Assembly: GCA_902789265.1 (NCBI GenBank)
Contig: CADANR010000006.1
Coordinates: forward strand, 1-35,892
Source: an uncultured Lachnospiraceae bacterium
GTDB taxonomy: Bacteria > Bacillota > Clostridia > Lachnospirales > Lachnospiraceae
Direction of reading: 5' to 3'
Length of the DNA: 35,892 nt
The position numbers and the translations under genes are program-made. Shown here piece after piece: positions 18,969 to 27,278 of this stretch (positions within the stretch are counted from its first letter, which is position 1; the number at the start of each line of letters is the position of its first letter). The notes below the pieces were generated by a model. It had not been told where the DNA came from and made no database searches. It saw only the letters and a program-made list of their open reading frames with translations.

Positions 18969-19547
18969 ATGATGAAAAAGAAATTACTTACCCTTGGACT
19001 CGTTTCCGCAATGGTTTGCAGTATTGCAGCTTGTAATAAAACGAATGTAACACCTGCTGAGCCGGCAGCAACTTCCGAGGTTACCAGCGTTGCAGTTACA
19101 CCCGCTTCCGAAGAGACATCGGATTTTGAAATAGCAGCTGCTTCCGAGATTTCAGCGCCGGTAGTGGCACCGGATTTCGCAGGTGATTATCATGAAGAAA
19201 TCGCAGGAAGAGGAAATATCACCATTACACCGACAGGTGAGGAGAATCAGTATAATGTTACCATACACTGGGGCAGCAGCGCGTTTGAGAGTGCAGAGTG
19301 GACCATGACCGCTACATATTATGATTCTACAGGACTTTTAGAATATTCTGACGGTACCTACTTCGTACGTACCTATGAGGATGAAGAGCATTATAACGAT
19401 GACGTGAAATATACGGACGGAGGCGGATGCTTCTGGTTTGAAGAAAACGGAAAGCTCGGCTGGCAGAGTGCCGAAAGCGGAGTTGACGGAATTGACGGCA
19501 GCAGCTTTTTTGTAAGAAACGAATACGTTGATTTCGAAGCTGAATAA
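18969..19547 (+). CDS. Surface lipoprotein of unknown function
   Basis: This 192-residue protein has a lipoprotein signal peptide (MMKKKLLTLGLVSAMV, lipobox SIAAC). A low-complexity Thr/Ala/Ser/Glu/Pro linker (about residues 28-72) acts as a stalk. The C-terminal domain (about 75-192) is beta-rich and acidic: FAGDYHEEIAGRGNITITPT, NVTIHWGSSAFESAEWTM and CFWFEENGKLGWQSAE. It resembles small lipocalin-like or beta-barrel domains, but I do not recognise a named family. AAAGGAG is placed correctly for the ATG at 18969 (ATG 18972 is equally possible). The GTG at 18939 lacks a ribosome site. It has its own promoter. Confidence 0.8.
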   Translation: MMKKKLLTLGLVSAMVCSIAACNKTNVTPAEPAATSEVTSVAVTPASEETSDFEIAAASEISAPVVAPDFAGDYHEEIAGRGNITITPTGEENQYNVTIHWGSSAFESAEWTMTATYYDSTGLLEYSDGTYFVRTYEDEEHYNDDVKYTDGGGCFWFEENGKLGWQSAESGVDGIDGSSFFVRNEYVDFEAE

Positions 19548-19555
19548 AAAAAGGT

Positions 19556-19584
19556 TTGACAAATAAATTCAAGAGTGCTATGTT
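19556..19584 (+). promoter_or_regulatory. Strong promoter of the T-box transcript
   Basis: A perfect TTGACA (19556-19561) and TATGTT (19579-19584) are spaced by 17 bases, and TG at 19576-19577 makes an extended -10. Transcription would start about 19591, at the beginning of the T-box. Confidence 0.88.
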
Positions 19585-19590
19585 AACATT

Positions 19591-19868
19591 TAGTGAAAGG
19601 CTGTGACGAAGAAGACTTGTGCAGTATCGATTTTCAGAGAGCTGTCGGCTGGTGTGAGACAGTAATGGATGGCATAAAGTGATCCCTTCCGAGCCGGGAC
19701 ACCAAAGGAATGATGTAACGTTTCCGAGTAGATGTTTCCCGTACTTGCTGCGTTAAAGCAAAGAGCTTGTTGGAGCTTACTGAGGGCATCCTGTAAGGAT
19801 GAAGAATGAGTGGTACCGCGGATTGCAATTACAACCCGTCTCATGCAGAACATGGGATGGGTTTTTTG
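19591..19868 (+). promoter_or_regulatory. T-box leader (tRNA-sensing transcription attenuator)
   Basis: Conserved elements appear in order: a GACGAAGAAG start, stem I with AGAGAG and a CTGTC/GACAG distal helix enclosing GGTGTGAG, a GAG kink-turn segment at 19697-19699, the T-box core GAGTGGTACCGCGG (19808-19821), then an intrinsic terminator. In the stem I alignment I can make (helix ACTTGTGC with GCATAAAGT, lower helix GAAG with CTTC), the specifier position reads GTG-ATC-C before CTTCC-GAG. This gives AUC (Ile) as the best guess. UGGU in the T-box pairs with tRNAs having A at position 73; Ile has this and Trp does not. Uncharged tRNA would stabilise the antiterminator and allow transcription of the downstream acyl-CoA synthetase. 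The T-box call is strong; the specifier is tentative. Confidence 0.93.
19833..19868 (+). terminator. Terminator hairpin of the T-box
   Basis: AACCCGTCTCATG (19833-19845) pairs over 13 bp, including two G-U pairs, with CATGGGATGGGTT (19851-19863) around the loop cagaa. A run of six T follows. Formation is mutually exclusive with the antiterminator. Confidence 0.92.
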
Positions 19869-19873
19869 TTTTA

Positions 19874-20071
19874 GGACAAAACAGAACAAGTGCCGTAGAA
19901 ATGGAAGTTGCAAGCTGGCTTGCAAACTGACATTTCTTAAGGCAATTGTGAAGTGCGTTAGCACTGCGTAATTAGAGCGAAGCGAGAATTCGCAGTTTTG
20001 TCCGGGAGACAGGGAGTAATTATAAGACACGTACTCAGACACGAAGCGAACGCGAAGCGTTTGCGAGTGAG
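19874..20071 (+). repeat. Multi-hairpin palindromic element between T-box and coding sequence
   Basis: An outer 9-bp inverted repeat, GGACAAAAC (19874-19882) and GTTTTGTCC (19995-20003), closes three nested hairpins. The first is a long one at 19892-19943 (GCC, GAAATG, AGTT and GCAAGC with their complements), the second AGTGC/GCACT at 19952-19965, and the third GCGA/TCGC around 19982-19993. A separate hairpin at 20034-20071 uses CGAACGC/GCGTTTG closed by CTCA/TGAG. The region has no coding signature. It may be a mobile palindromic element, a second regulatory RNA domain or an RNA-stability structure. It makes up most of the 240-base gap between the T-box terminator and the start codon. Confidence 0.65.
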
Positions 20072-20111
20072 CACCCGAAGAAGCATTACTTTAATTTACA
20101 GGAGGTCAGTT

Positions 20112-22412
20112 ATGACAAACACATCCACACAGTTGGAAAACGAAATCCAAGAGGTAGCCAGACGTATCAAAGCGCTTCGCGAAGATATGAATTTAACACA
20201 GGAAGCGTTGGCTAAGAAAATCGGCTTAACACCCGAAGAATATGCAAGATATGAGTCGGGCGAGGAAGATTTTTCCTTTACTTTTATCTACAAGATTGCA
20301 CAGGTCTGCAACGTGGAAATGACGGATTTAATGGAAGGTGAAAGCCCTGCGCTTTCCGAAGTTACCGTAACCCGTAAAGGCGAGGGAGATCAGATTGTAA
20401 GACGAGAAGGTTTTGAATATTTCCGTCTTGCACCGAAATTTAAGAATAAGCTTGCGGAGCCGTTCTTCGTACGTATTCCGTATTCCCAGGAAGCACTGAA
20501 TCCCCCGTATGAATATTCCACACATGTAGGACAGGAGCTGGATATCGTCCTTAAGGGATCCTTAAAAATGGTAGTCGGAGATGTTGTGGAAATCCTTCAT
20601 GAAGGCGATTCCATTTACTATAATTCCGCACTTCCCCACAATGAGATTGCACTCGGCGGAGAGGACTGCGAAATCTACGCAATCGTAATGAATCCCGATG
20701 CCAAGGGACCTTCCAAGGTAGAGAATAAAGTCCAGAAGTTTGTAAAGACCAATGTCGATAAGGCAAACTTAATCAATCCCGTATATGAGAAATTCGTGGA
20801 AACATCCGTGGATGAGTACGGTGTTGTCAATAACGTTCGGTTTAAAAATGATGAGAACTTCAATTTTGCATTTGACGTTGTGGATGAGCTTGCAAGAAAA
20901 GTTCCGTCAAAGACCGCGATGGTATATGTTTCCAACGAGAAAGAATCCAGAAGATTTACCTTCTCCGATATGAAGAAGTATTCCAATATGGCGGCGAATT
21001 ATTTCGCATCCCTCGGCATCAAAAAAGGAGACCGCGTACTGCTTGTATTAAAGCGTCATTATCAGTTCTGGTTCTCCATTTTAGGACTTCACAAACTCGG
21101 CGCAATCGTTATTCCCGCAACACATTTATTAAAGGATCACGATTTTGAATACCGTTTCAATGCTGCCGGAATCTCCGCTATTGTCTGCACCGGAACCGGT
21201 GATGTGGCAGAGCAGGTGGATGCGGCGCAGAAGAAGAGCCCGACTTTAAAGACCAAGATTATCGCTTGCGGCGAAAGAGAAGGGTGGCATAATTTCGATG
21301 CGGAATTTACGAAATGCTCCGACATCTTCCCGCGTACCCAGGATACTCCTGGCGGAGACGATACGATGTTGATGCTCTTTACCTCCGGTACCACCGGATA
21401 TCCGAACATCGCGGCACATACCTATAAATATCCATTAGGACATTTCCTGACCGCGAAGTACTGGCACAACGTGGATCCGAACGGCTTACATTTTACAATC
21501 GCGGATACCGGCTGGGGAAAAGCTTTATGGGGCAAATTATACGGCCAGTGGTTATGCGAGGCTGCAACCTTCGTATATGACTTTGAAAAATTCAAGGCGG
21601 AAGACATCCTGCCTATGTTTGCAAAGTATAAAATCACGACATTCTGTGCACCCACGACCATGTATCGTTTCTTCATCAAGGAAGACCTTGCAAAATACGA
21701 TTTAAGCTCGATTAAATATGCAACCGTTGCGGGCGAGGCAATGAACCCCGAGGTTTATTCCCAGTTCTTAAAGGCGACCGGCGTACGTATCATGGAAGGC
21801 TTCGGTCAGACAGAAACCACACTTACGATTGCAAACTATGTCGGTGAAAACAACAAGGTCGGCTCCATGGGAAGACCGTCTCCGCAGTATCAGGTAGAGA
21901 TTATGGCAGCAGACGGAAGTCTTGCACCTGTCGGTGAGACCGGTGAAATCGTAATCCGTACCGAAGACGGCGTGCCGAACGGATTGTTTGAAGGATATTA
22001 TTTAAATGACGAGAAGACCAAAAGCGTATGGCATGACGGTTATTATCACACAGGTGATACCGCATGGAAGGATGAGGACGGGTTCTTCTGGTATGTCGGA
22101 CGTGTGGATGATTTGATTAAGTCCTCCGGATACCGTATCGGACCGTTCGAAATCGAAAGCGTCATCATGGAACTTCCGTATGTACTTGAGTGTGCGGTTG
22201 TTGCAGCTCCGGATGAAATCAGAGGCCAGGTAGTACGTGCAATCATCGTACTGACCAAGGGAACAAAGGGAACGGATGACTTAAAGAAAGAAATCCAGAC
22301 CTATGTAAAGAGCCATACGGCACCTTACAAATACCCGAGAATCGTGGATTTCGTGGATGAACTCCCGAAGACGATTTCCGGTAAAGTAAGAAGAGTGGAT
22401 TTAAGAAAGTAA
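20112..22412 (+). CDS. XRE–cupin–acyl-CoA synthetase fusion (AMP-forming)
   Basis: This 766-residue protein has three parts. Residues 16-74 are an XRE-type helix-turn-helix (RRIKALREDMNLTQEALAKK). Residues about 110-190 are a cupin barrel (EYSTHVGQELDIVLKGSL). Residues about 235-766 are an AMP-forming acyl-CoA ligase with P-loop LFTSGTTGYPN, MEGFGQTETT, YHTGDTAWKDEDGFFWYVG and KSSGYRIGPFEIES, plus the catalytic Lys758 in PKTISGKVRR. The ligase resembles medium/branched-chain acyl-CoA synthetases (ACSM type) that turn a carboxylic acid, ATP and CoA into acyl-CoA. The HTH-cupin front may sense the product or act as a regulator; this is inference. AGGAGG 6 bases before ATG 20112 fixes the start; the frame upstream to 19998 is leader RNA. 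The T-box upstream ties expression to an aminoacyl-tRNA. Confidence 0.9.
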   Translation: MTNTSTQLENEIQEVARRIKALREDMNLTQEALAKKIGLTPEEYARYESGEEDFSFTFIYKIAQVCNVEMTDLMEGESPALSEVTVTRKGEGDQIVRREGFEYFRLAPKFKNKLAEPFFVRIPYSQEALNPPYEYSTHVGQELDIVLKGSLKMVVGDVVEILHEGDSIYYNSALPHNEIALGGEDCEIYAIVMNPDAKGPSKVENKVQKFVKTNVDKANLINPVYEKFVETSVDEYGVVNNVRFKNDENFNFAFDVVDELARKVPSKTAMVYVSNEKESRRFTFSDMKKYSNMAANYFASLGIKKGDRVLLVLKRHYQFWFSILGLHKLGAIVIPATHLLKDHDFEYRFNAAGISAIVCTGTGDVAEQVDAAQKKSPTLKTKIIACGEREGWHNFDAEFTKCSDIFPRTQDTPGGDDTMLMLFTSGTTGYPNIAAHTYKYPLGHFLTAKYWHNVDPNGLHFTIADTGWGKALWGKLYGQWLCEAATFVYDFEKFKAEDILPMFAKYKITTFCAPTTMYRFFIKEDLAKYDLSSIKYATVAGEAMNPEVYSQFLKATGVRIMEGFGQTETTLTIANYVGENNKVGSMGRPSPQYQVEIMAADGSLAPVGETGEIVIRTEDGVPNGLFEGYYLNDEKTKSVWHDGYYHTGDTAWKDEDGFFWYVGRVDDLIKSSGYRIGPFEIESVIMELPYVLECAVVAAPDEIRGQVVRAIIVLTKGTKGTDDLKKEIQTYVKSHTAPYKYPRIVDFVDELPKTISGKVRRVDLRK

Positions 22413-22430
22413 AATTAAATAAAAAAGATG

Positions 22431-22458
22431 GGCGGGTGTATATTTACATCCGCCTTTT
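22431..22458 (+). terminator. Intrinsic terminator of the acyl-CoA synthetase gene
   Basis: GGCGGGTGT (22431-22439) and ACATCCGCC (22446-22454) form a 9-bp stem with loop atattt, followed by TTTT. It separates the gene from rel. Confidence 0.88.
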
Positions 22459-22461
22459 CGC

Positions 22462-22490
22462 TTGAAAAATCACGCATTTTGCGGTAAGAT
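22462..22490 (+). promoter_or_regulatory. Promoter of rel
   Basis: TTGAAA (22462-22467) and TAAGAT (22485-22490) are spaced by 17 bases, 36 bp before the rel start. Confidence 0.75.
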
Positions 22491-22525
22491 AATCTATTAT
22501 ATTGTTTCTTTTTTGAGGGCTGAAC

Positions 22526-24832
22526 ATGGAAGAAAAAACTCAGATTTCCAAAGAAGTTCAGAATGAGTTCGTCATTGATGACGGTCGTATTGAGTCTATC
22601 GAGGAGTTTCTCTCCCCGAGAGAACTTTTTGACGACCTTATTTCCCGTGTGAAAAAATATAATCCGGAAGGCGTTTCGGAGATTACAAGGGCTTTTGAAG
22701 TTGCCGACAAAGCGCATAAGGACCAGTTCCGTAAATCCGGGGAACCCTATATCATTCATCCGCTTTACGTGGCAATTATCTTAGCCGATCTTGAGATGGA
22801 CACGAATACCATTATTGCGGGTATTTTACATGACATCATTGAAGATACGGATATTACCTACGAGGATTTAAAGAAAGAGTTTAATCCGGACGTTGCCAAT
22901 ATCGTCGAGGGTGTGACGAAGTTAAGCCGTATGGAAATCGGAAACCGCGACAAGATGGATGAGCAGGCGGAGAACCTTCGAAAGATGTTCCTTGCAATGG
23001 CAAAGGATATCCGTGTTATTGTGGTAAAATTAGCCGACCGCCTTCACAACATGCGTACGCTTTCCCATATGAAGCCGGAGAAACAGATAGAGAAGGCAAA
23101 GGAAACTTTGGAGATTTATTCCCCAATTGCGCAGCGTCTCGGTATTTCCCGTATTAAGGTAGAGCTTGACGATTTATCGTTGAAATACTTAGAGCCCGAA
23201 GCATATTATGATCTGGTGGATAAAATCGCCACCCGCCGTGCAGAGCGTGAAAAATATGTACAGGACATCGTAGAGGAAGTCGGACAGCATATCCGGAATG
23301 CCGGAATTCATGCGCGCATTGACGGAAGAGTAAAGCATTTCTTCTCGATTTACAAGAAGATGAAGAACCAGAATAAGACGCTCGATCAGATTTATGATCT
23401 GTTTGCGGTTCGTATCATTGTGGATACGATTCCGGACTGCTGGGCGGCACTCGGTGTTGTTCACAGTATTTATAAGCCATACCCGGGACGTTTTAAGGAC
23501 TATATCGCTTCCCCGAAGAGCAATATGTACCAGTCGCTTCATACGACCGTAATCGGTACGACGGGACAGCCGTTTGAAATCCAGATTCGTACCAATGAGA
23601 TGCATCAGATTGCGGAATACGGTATCGCGGCGCACTGGAAATACAAAGAGAATTCCGACGGCAAGAAGATCAATTTAAGCGATGAGAAAAAATTCGCATG
23701 GCTCCGTCAGATTCTGGAGTGGCAGAAGGAATCCGAGAATAACGCGGAATTCTTAAATCTCGTCAAAGACGGTCTGGATTTATTCACGGATGAAGTTTAC
23801 TGCTTTACTCCGAACGGGGAATTGAAGCAGCTTCCGATGGGCTCCACGCCTGTTGACTTTGCGTATTCGATTCACTCGGCAGTCGGAAATAAAATGATCG
23901 GTGCGAAAGTAAACGGTGAAATTGTACCGATTGATTATAAGATCCAGAACGGTGACAAGATTGAAATCGTCACATCCAATAACTCAAACGGACCGAGTCA
24001 GGACTGGCTGAATTTCGTACAGTCTGCACAGGCAAGAAATAAAATCAACCAGTGGTTCAGGCATGAACACAAGGATGACAATATCATCAAAGGAAAAGAA
24101 GCACTTGCGGCATTCTTTAAACCCCGCGGATATGAATACAGCGACCTGGTAAAAACTCCTTATACCGATTATGTTATGCGTAAATACGGATTTAAGGACT
24201 GGAATGCGCTTCTTGCCGCAATCGGTCACGGCGGCTTAAAGGACGGTCAGGTCGGCAATAAGATGATTGAACTTTATGACCGTACCCACAAGAAACCCTT
24301 CTCCGACGAACAGTTACTTGATTCGGTATCGGAAGCCGGAGCGAAACGTTTAAAAACCTTTGATGCAAAGAGCGGCGTCGTAGTGGAAGGTGTGGATGAT
24401 GTGGCATTCCGTTTCGGTAAATGTTGCAGTCCGATTCCCGGAGACGATATTATCGGTTTCGTAACCAGAGGAAACGGCGTTTCCATCCATCGTGTGGATT
24501 GTGTCAATATCCGGAATCTTCCCGAGGAAGACAAGGAACGCTTAATTGAAGCAGACTGGAGTGAGAAGGCGCTTACCGCGGACCATACCGGAAAGTATAT
24601 TGCAAGCATTACGATTTATGCGAATAACCGGACCGGACTTTTGGTAGATATTACAAGGACACTGACCGAGAAGAATGTAGCGATTCTTTCGCTTTCCACG
24701 GCAACCAGCAAAAAAGAGATTGCAACCATTCAGGTATCCTTTGAAATCCGCGGAAAAGACGAACTGAACAATATTGTGGAAAAACTCGGGCAGATTGAAA
24801 GCGTAATCAATATCGAAAGGACCAGCAACTAA
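22526..24832 (+). CDS. rel: Bifunctional (p)ppGpp synthetase/hydrolase
   Basis: This 768-residue protein is the stringent-response enzyme that makes and degrades (p)ppGpp. The HD hydrolase domain (about residues 65-190) has GEPYIIHPLYVA, ILHDIIEDTD and KLADRLHNMRTL, all intact. The synthetase domain (about 240-360) has YDLFAVRIIVD and GRFKDYIASPKSNMYQSLHT. The TGS domain (about 400-460) has VYCFTPNGELKQLP, and a zinc-finger-like region contains KCCSPIPGDDIIG. A C-terminal ACT domain (about 695-768) begins ASITIYANNRTGLLVDITRT. Both catalytic halves are complete, so it is a true bifunctional Rel. GAGGG sits before the ATG. The MBL hydrolase gene begins immediately at the stop codon. Confidence 0.97.
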   Translation: MEEKTQISKEVQNEFVIDDGRIESIEEFLSPRELFDDLISRVKKYNPEGVSEITRAFEVADKAHKDQFRKSGEPYIIHPLYVAIILADLEMDTNTIIAGILHDIIEDTDITYEDLKKEFNPDVANIVEGVTKLSRMEIGNRDKMDEQAENLRKMFLAMAKDIRVIVVKLADRLHNMRTLSHMKPEKQIEKAKETLEIYSPIAQRLGISRIKVELDDLSLKYLEPEAYYDLVDKIATRRAEREKYVQDIVEEVGQHIRNAGIHARIDGRVKHFFSIYKKMKNQNKTLDQIYDLFAVRIIVDTIPDCWAALGVVHSIYKPYPGRFKDYIASPKSNMYQSLHTTVIGTTGQPFEIQIRTNEMHQIAEYGIAAHWKYKENSDGKKINLSDEKKFAWLRQILEWQKESENNAEFLNLVKDGLDLFTDEVYCFTPNGELKQLPMGSTPVDFAYSIHSAVGNKMIGAKVNGEIVPIDYKIQNGDKIEIVTSNNSNGPSQDWLNFVQSAQARNKINQWFRHEHKDDNIIKGKEALAAFFKPRGYEYSDLVKTPYTDYVMRKYGFKDWNALLAAIGHGGLKDGQVGNKMIELYDRTHKKPFSDEQLLDSVSEAGAKRLKTFDAKSGVVVEGVDDVAFRFGKCCSPIPGDDIIGFVTRGNGVSIHRVDCVNIRNLPEEDKERLIEADWSEKALTADHTGKYIASITIYANNRTGLLVDITRTLTEKNVAILSLSTATSKKEIATIQVSFEIRGKDELNNIVEKLGQIESVINIERTSN

Positions 24833-25465
24833 ATGGAAGAATTAAATGTAGGATGCATTGTTCTCGGTATCCTTGAAAATAACTGTTATTTCATTCATCG
24901 CGAAGGCGAGTCGGAGGCTGTTTTTATTGATCCGAATTCCCAGGGAGACAGGCTTTTTGTCAGACTTCGCGAGAAGGGACTTGAGATTAAGGCAATCCTT
25001 TTAACACACGGACATTTCGATCACATCATGGGTGCGAATGAAATGCGTAACGTTTCCGGGGCAAAGATATATGCATTGGAAGAGGAAGCGGAATTGTTAG
25101 CGGATCCGCAGATGAATTCTTCTTTTAAAGTCGGAAAAAGTTATACCGTGAAACCGGATATACTTTTAAAGGATGGTGATGTCGTAACTGTCGGAAGCAT
25201 AAATTTAAAAGTGATCAGTACACCGGGACATACCATCGGCGGATGCTGTTATTACAGTGAGGAAGACAAGGTTTTGTTTTCGGGAGATACGCTCTTTTTC
25301 GAAAGCTGCGGCAGAACGGATTTCGAAACCGGAAATGCGGGACAGATGAAGGAGTCGCTCCAGAAATTAATGGAGCTTCCCGAGGATGTGAAGGTGTATC
25401 CCGGACACGGGGAATTCACCACGATTGAGCATGAGCAGATGTATAACCCGTATCTGAATATGTAG
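24833..25465 (+). CDS. MBL-fold metallo-hydrolase (glyoxalase II-like)
   Basis: This 210-residue metallo-beta-lactamase-fold hydrolase has every zinc-ligand motif: LLTHGHFDHIMG (HxHxDH), STPGHTIGG, FSGDTLFF and VYPGHGEFT. It resembles the small hydroxyacylglutathione-hydrolase-like proteins that sit between rel and hemZ in many clostridia. The substrate is unknown; a thioester is plausible. The ATG directly follows the rel stop with no spacer, so translation is likely coupled to rel. Confidence 0.92.
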   Translation: MEELNVGCIVLGILENNCYFIHREGESEAVFIDPNSQGDRLFVRLREKGLEIKAILLTHGHFDHIMGANEMRNVSGAKIYALEEEAELLADPQMNSSFKVGKSYTVKPDILLKDGDVVTVGSINLKVISTPGHTIGGCCYYSEEDKVLFSGDTLFFESCGRTDFETGNAGQMKESLQKLMELPEDVKVYPGHGEFTTIEHEQMYNPYLNM

Positions 25466-25483
25466 AATTATTAAGGACGCTTC

Positions 25484-25616
25484 TGATTGCATATTCACCC
25501 CGTGGGCACGCTCTCGCTACGAGAAAAACGTAGCAGTTCTAAATTCGCTTCGACTGGCGTCTTGCTCATTAAGAACCGACGTTTTTCTAGTACCCACGGC
25601 TGTAAACATGCAATCA
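25484..25616 (+). repeat. Large imperfect palindromic element in the MBL-hemZ spacer
   Basis: The two halves are inverted copies. TGATTGCAT (25484-25492) pairs with ATGCAATCA (25608-25616). CCGTGGG (25500-25506) pairs with CCCACGG (25593-25599). CGAGAAAAACGT (25520-25531) pairs, with mismatches, with ACGTTTTTCTAG (25579-25590), and the GTTCT/AGAAC arms follow inward. The central loop is about 28 bases. The whole element could fold as a single long hairpin. It fits a MITE-like or REP-like element, or a structured RNA; it is not typical of a simple terminator because no U-tract follows. Confidence 0.75.
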
Positions 25617-25667
25617 TCCGCTGTTTAATGAACTCTAAATATTATGAACAAACATGGAGATATGAAA

Positions 25668-27185
25668 ATGCAGTTGGCTGTAACCGGCGATAATTTTGAA
25701 TATGATACATATCTCCTAATGCATGAATTTTATTCGGAGGCAGATTTAGTGCGCTTGTATGATGATGCAGGCGCTTTTTGTTTGTCAGAAAGTGGATATA
25801 TATGTGAATATGAAGAAGGGATGACACGGATTACATACCATCCGGGGGAGGATAGTGGTATAGAGAAGCGTGTCTTTGAATATCCGGTAACTGTCTCGAA
25901 ATCAGATAAGAAAGAATACAAGAAAACCCATATGGGGAATTTATATAAGGTTTTAAGCGAAGTTACCGGGCAGAGTCTTCCGTGGGGCGATTTGACGGGT
26001 GTCAGACCCACAAAGCTTGCCAGAATGATGTTTGAAAAAGGTGCATCCGAAGAAGAAGTACGGTCCTTTTACAGAGACGGAAGATTTGTTTCCGGGGAGA
26101 AAAGCGAGCTTGCAATTGAGATAGCAAAAAGGGAGATGGAGATATTAAAACCGATTGATACGATGAACGGGTATTCCCTTTATATCGGCATTCCGTTCTG
26201 TCCCACAAGGTGTTCTTACTGTTCGTTTCTCTCAAACCCGATTGCAATGTGGCAGGGAAGGGTGGAAGAATATTTATCCTGTATAAAAAAAGAACTGGAT
26301 TTTGTAAAAGATACATTTCGGGGACGGGTTCCGGATACGATTTATATCGGCGGCGGAACACCGACATCTCTCAGTGCGGAAGAATTAAGTGAACTGATGG
26401 AGATGATTCTGGCGTTTTTGGAAGCCCGGGATCCGGAGGGTAGTAAGAAATTACTGGAATTTACCGTGGAAGCCGGCAGACCGGACAGTATTACGAAAGA
26501 GAAACTCCGTGTCCTTAAAAATGCCGGTGTGGACCGGATTTCCGTCAATCCGCAGACAATGAATGATAAGACATTAGTCCGGATCGGCCGAAAGCATACG
26601 GTGGAACAAACCGTAAAGGCATTTGAGTTATCCCGGGAAGAAGGTTTTGACAATATCAATATGGATCTGATTCTGGGACTTCCGGGTGAGGGAATGGAAG
26701 AGATTCAAAAGACAATGGAAGAAATCATCCGGATGAAGCCGGATTCTTTGACGGTTCATTCCCTTGCTATTAAAAGAAGCGCAGGAATGAAAGGAGCGAT
26801 GCTTTCGGGAGAAGACAGTGCATCGCTTGGGCTTAACCGGAATCCGGTTAAAATGATGGAAGTGGCGTATGCCGGTGCGGGGGAACTTAATTTAAACCCC
26901 TATTATCTCTACAGACAGAAGAATATTGCAGGAAATCTTGAAAATGTCGGCTTTGCATCGGAAGGGAAATACGGCATTTATAATATTCTGATGATGGAAG
27001 AAGTGCAGTCTATTATTGCGCTCGGTGCGGGGACGGTTTCAAAGAAAGTAATGCCGGGGGATATCAAAAGATGTGATACGGCAAAAGACATCGGACTTTA
27101 CATGGACGGAATAGAGGAAATGATTGAAAGAAAAAAGAAATTATATTCCGATTTTGTTGGACATGCGTTGGACAGCAGAGTTTAG
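25668..27185 (+). CDS. hemZ: Coproporphyrinogen dehydrogenase HemZ (radical SAM)
   Basis: This 505-residue protein is an oxygen-independent coproporphyrinogen III oxidase-like enzyme of the HemZ branch. The radical SAM core is at about residues 165-400, with the 4Fe-4S motif CPTRCSYC (Cys-x3-Cys-x2-Cys). TIYIGGGTPTSLSAEEL and RISVNPQTMNDKTLVRIGR, the typical HemN-family motifs, follow. The N-terminal 160 residues, with GQSLPWGDLTGVRPTKLARM, are specific to HemZ. Three in-frame ATGs are available; I prefer 25668 because GGAG lies 8 bases upstream. It probably acts in porphyrin synthesis or as an accessory heme enzyme. The order rel–MBL–hemZ is the common clostridial cluster. Confidence 0.92.
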   Translation: MQLAVTGDNFEYDTYLLMHEFYSEADLVRLYDDAGAFCLSESGYICEYEEGMTRITYHPGEDSGIEKRVFEYPVTVSKSDKKEYKKTHMGNLYKVLSEVTGQSLPWGDLTGVRPTKLARMMFEKGASEEEVRSFYRDGRFVSGEKSELAIEIAKREMEILKPIDTMNGYSLYIGIPFCPTRCSYCSFLSNPIAMWQGRVEEYLSCIKKELDFVKDTFRGRVPDTIYIGGGTPTSLSAEELSELMEMILAFLEARDPEGSKKLLEFTVEAGRPDSITKEKLRVLKNAGVDRISVNPQTMNDKTLVRIGRKHTVEQTVKAFELSREEGFDNINMDLILGLPGEGMEEIQKTMEEIIRMKPDSLTVHSLAIKRSAGMKGAMLSGEDSASLGLNRNPVKMMEVAYAGAGELNLNPYYLYRQKNIAGNLENVGFASEGKYGIYNILMMEEVQSIIALGAGTVSKKVMPGDIKRCDTAKDIGLYMDGIEEMIERKKKLYSDFVGHALDSRV

Positions 27186-27278
27186 AATGACTTTATAAAA
27201 TGTGGCTGAAGTGTAAGTATTAGCTGCCGAAAAGACCACAAACAGGGAAATTTACGTAAAAAACAGGAGGATTATATC

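Noticed and set aside
19670..19700. TGG codons near stem I as a Trp specifier for the T-box.
   Set aside because: They lie too far from the GAG kink-turn motif, and the UGGU T-box pairs with A73 tRNAs while bacterial tRNA-Trp has G73.
19998..20111. Upstream extension of the acyl-CoA synthetase reading frame.
   Set aside because: It overlaps the structured leader and lacks a ribosome site; AGGAGG fixes the start at 20112.
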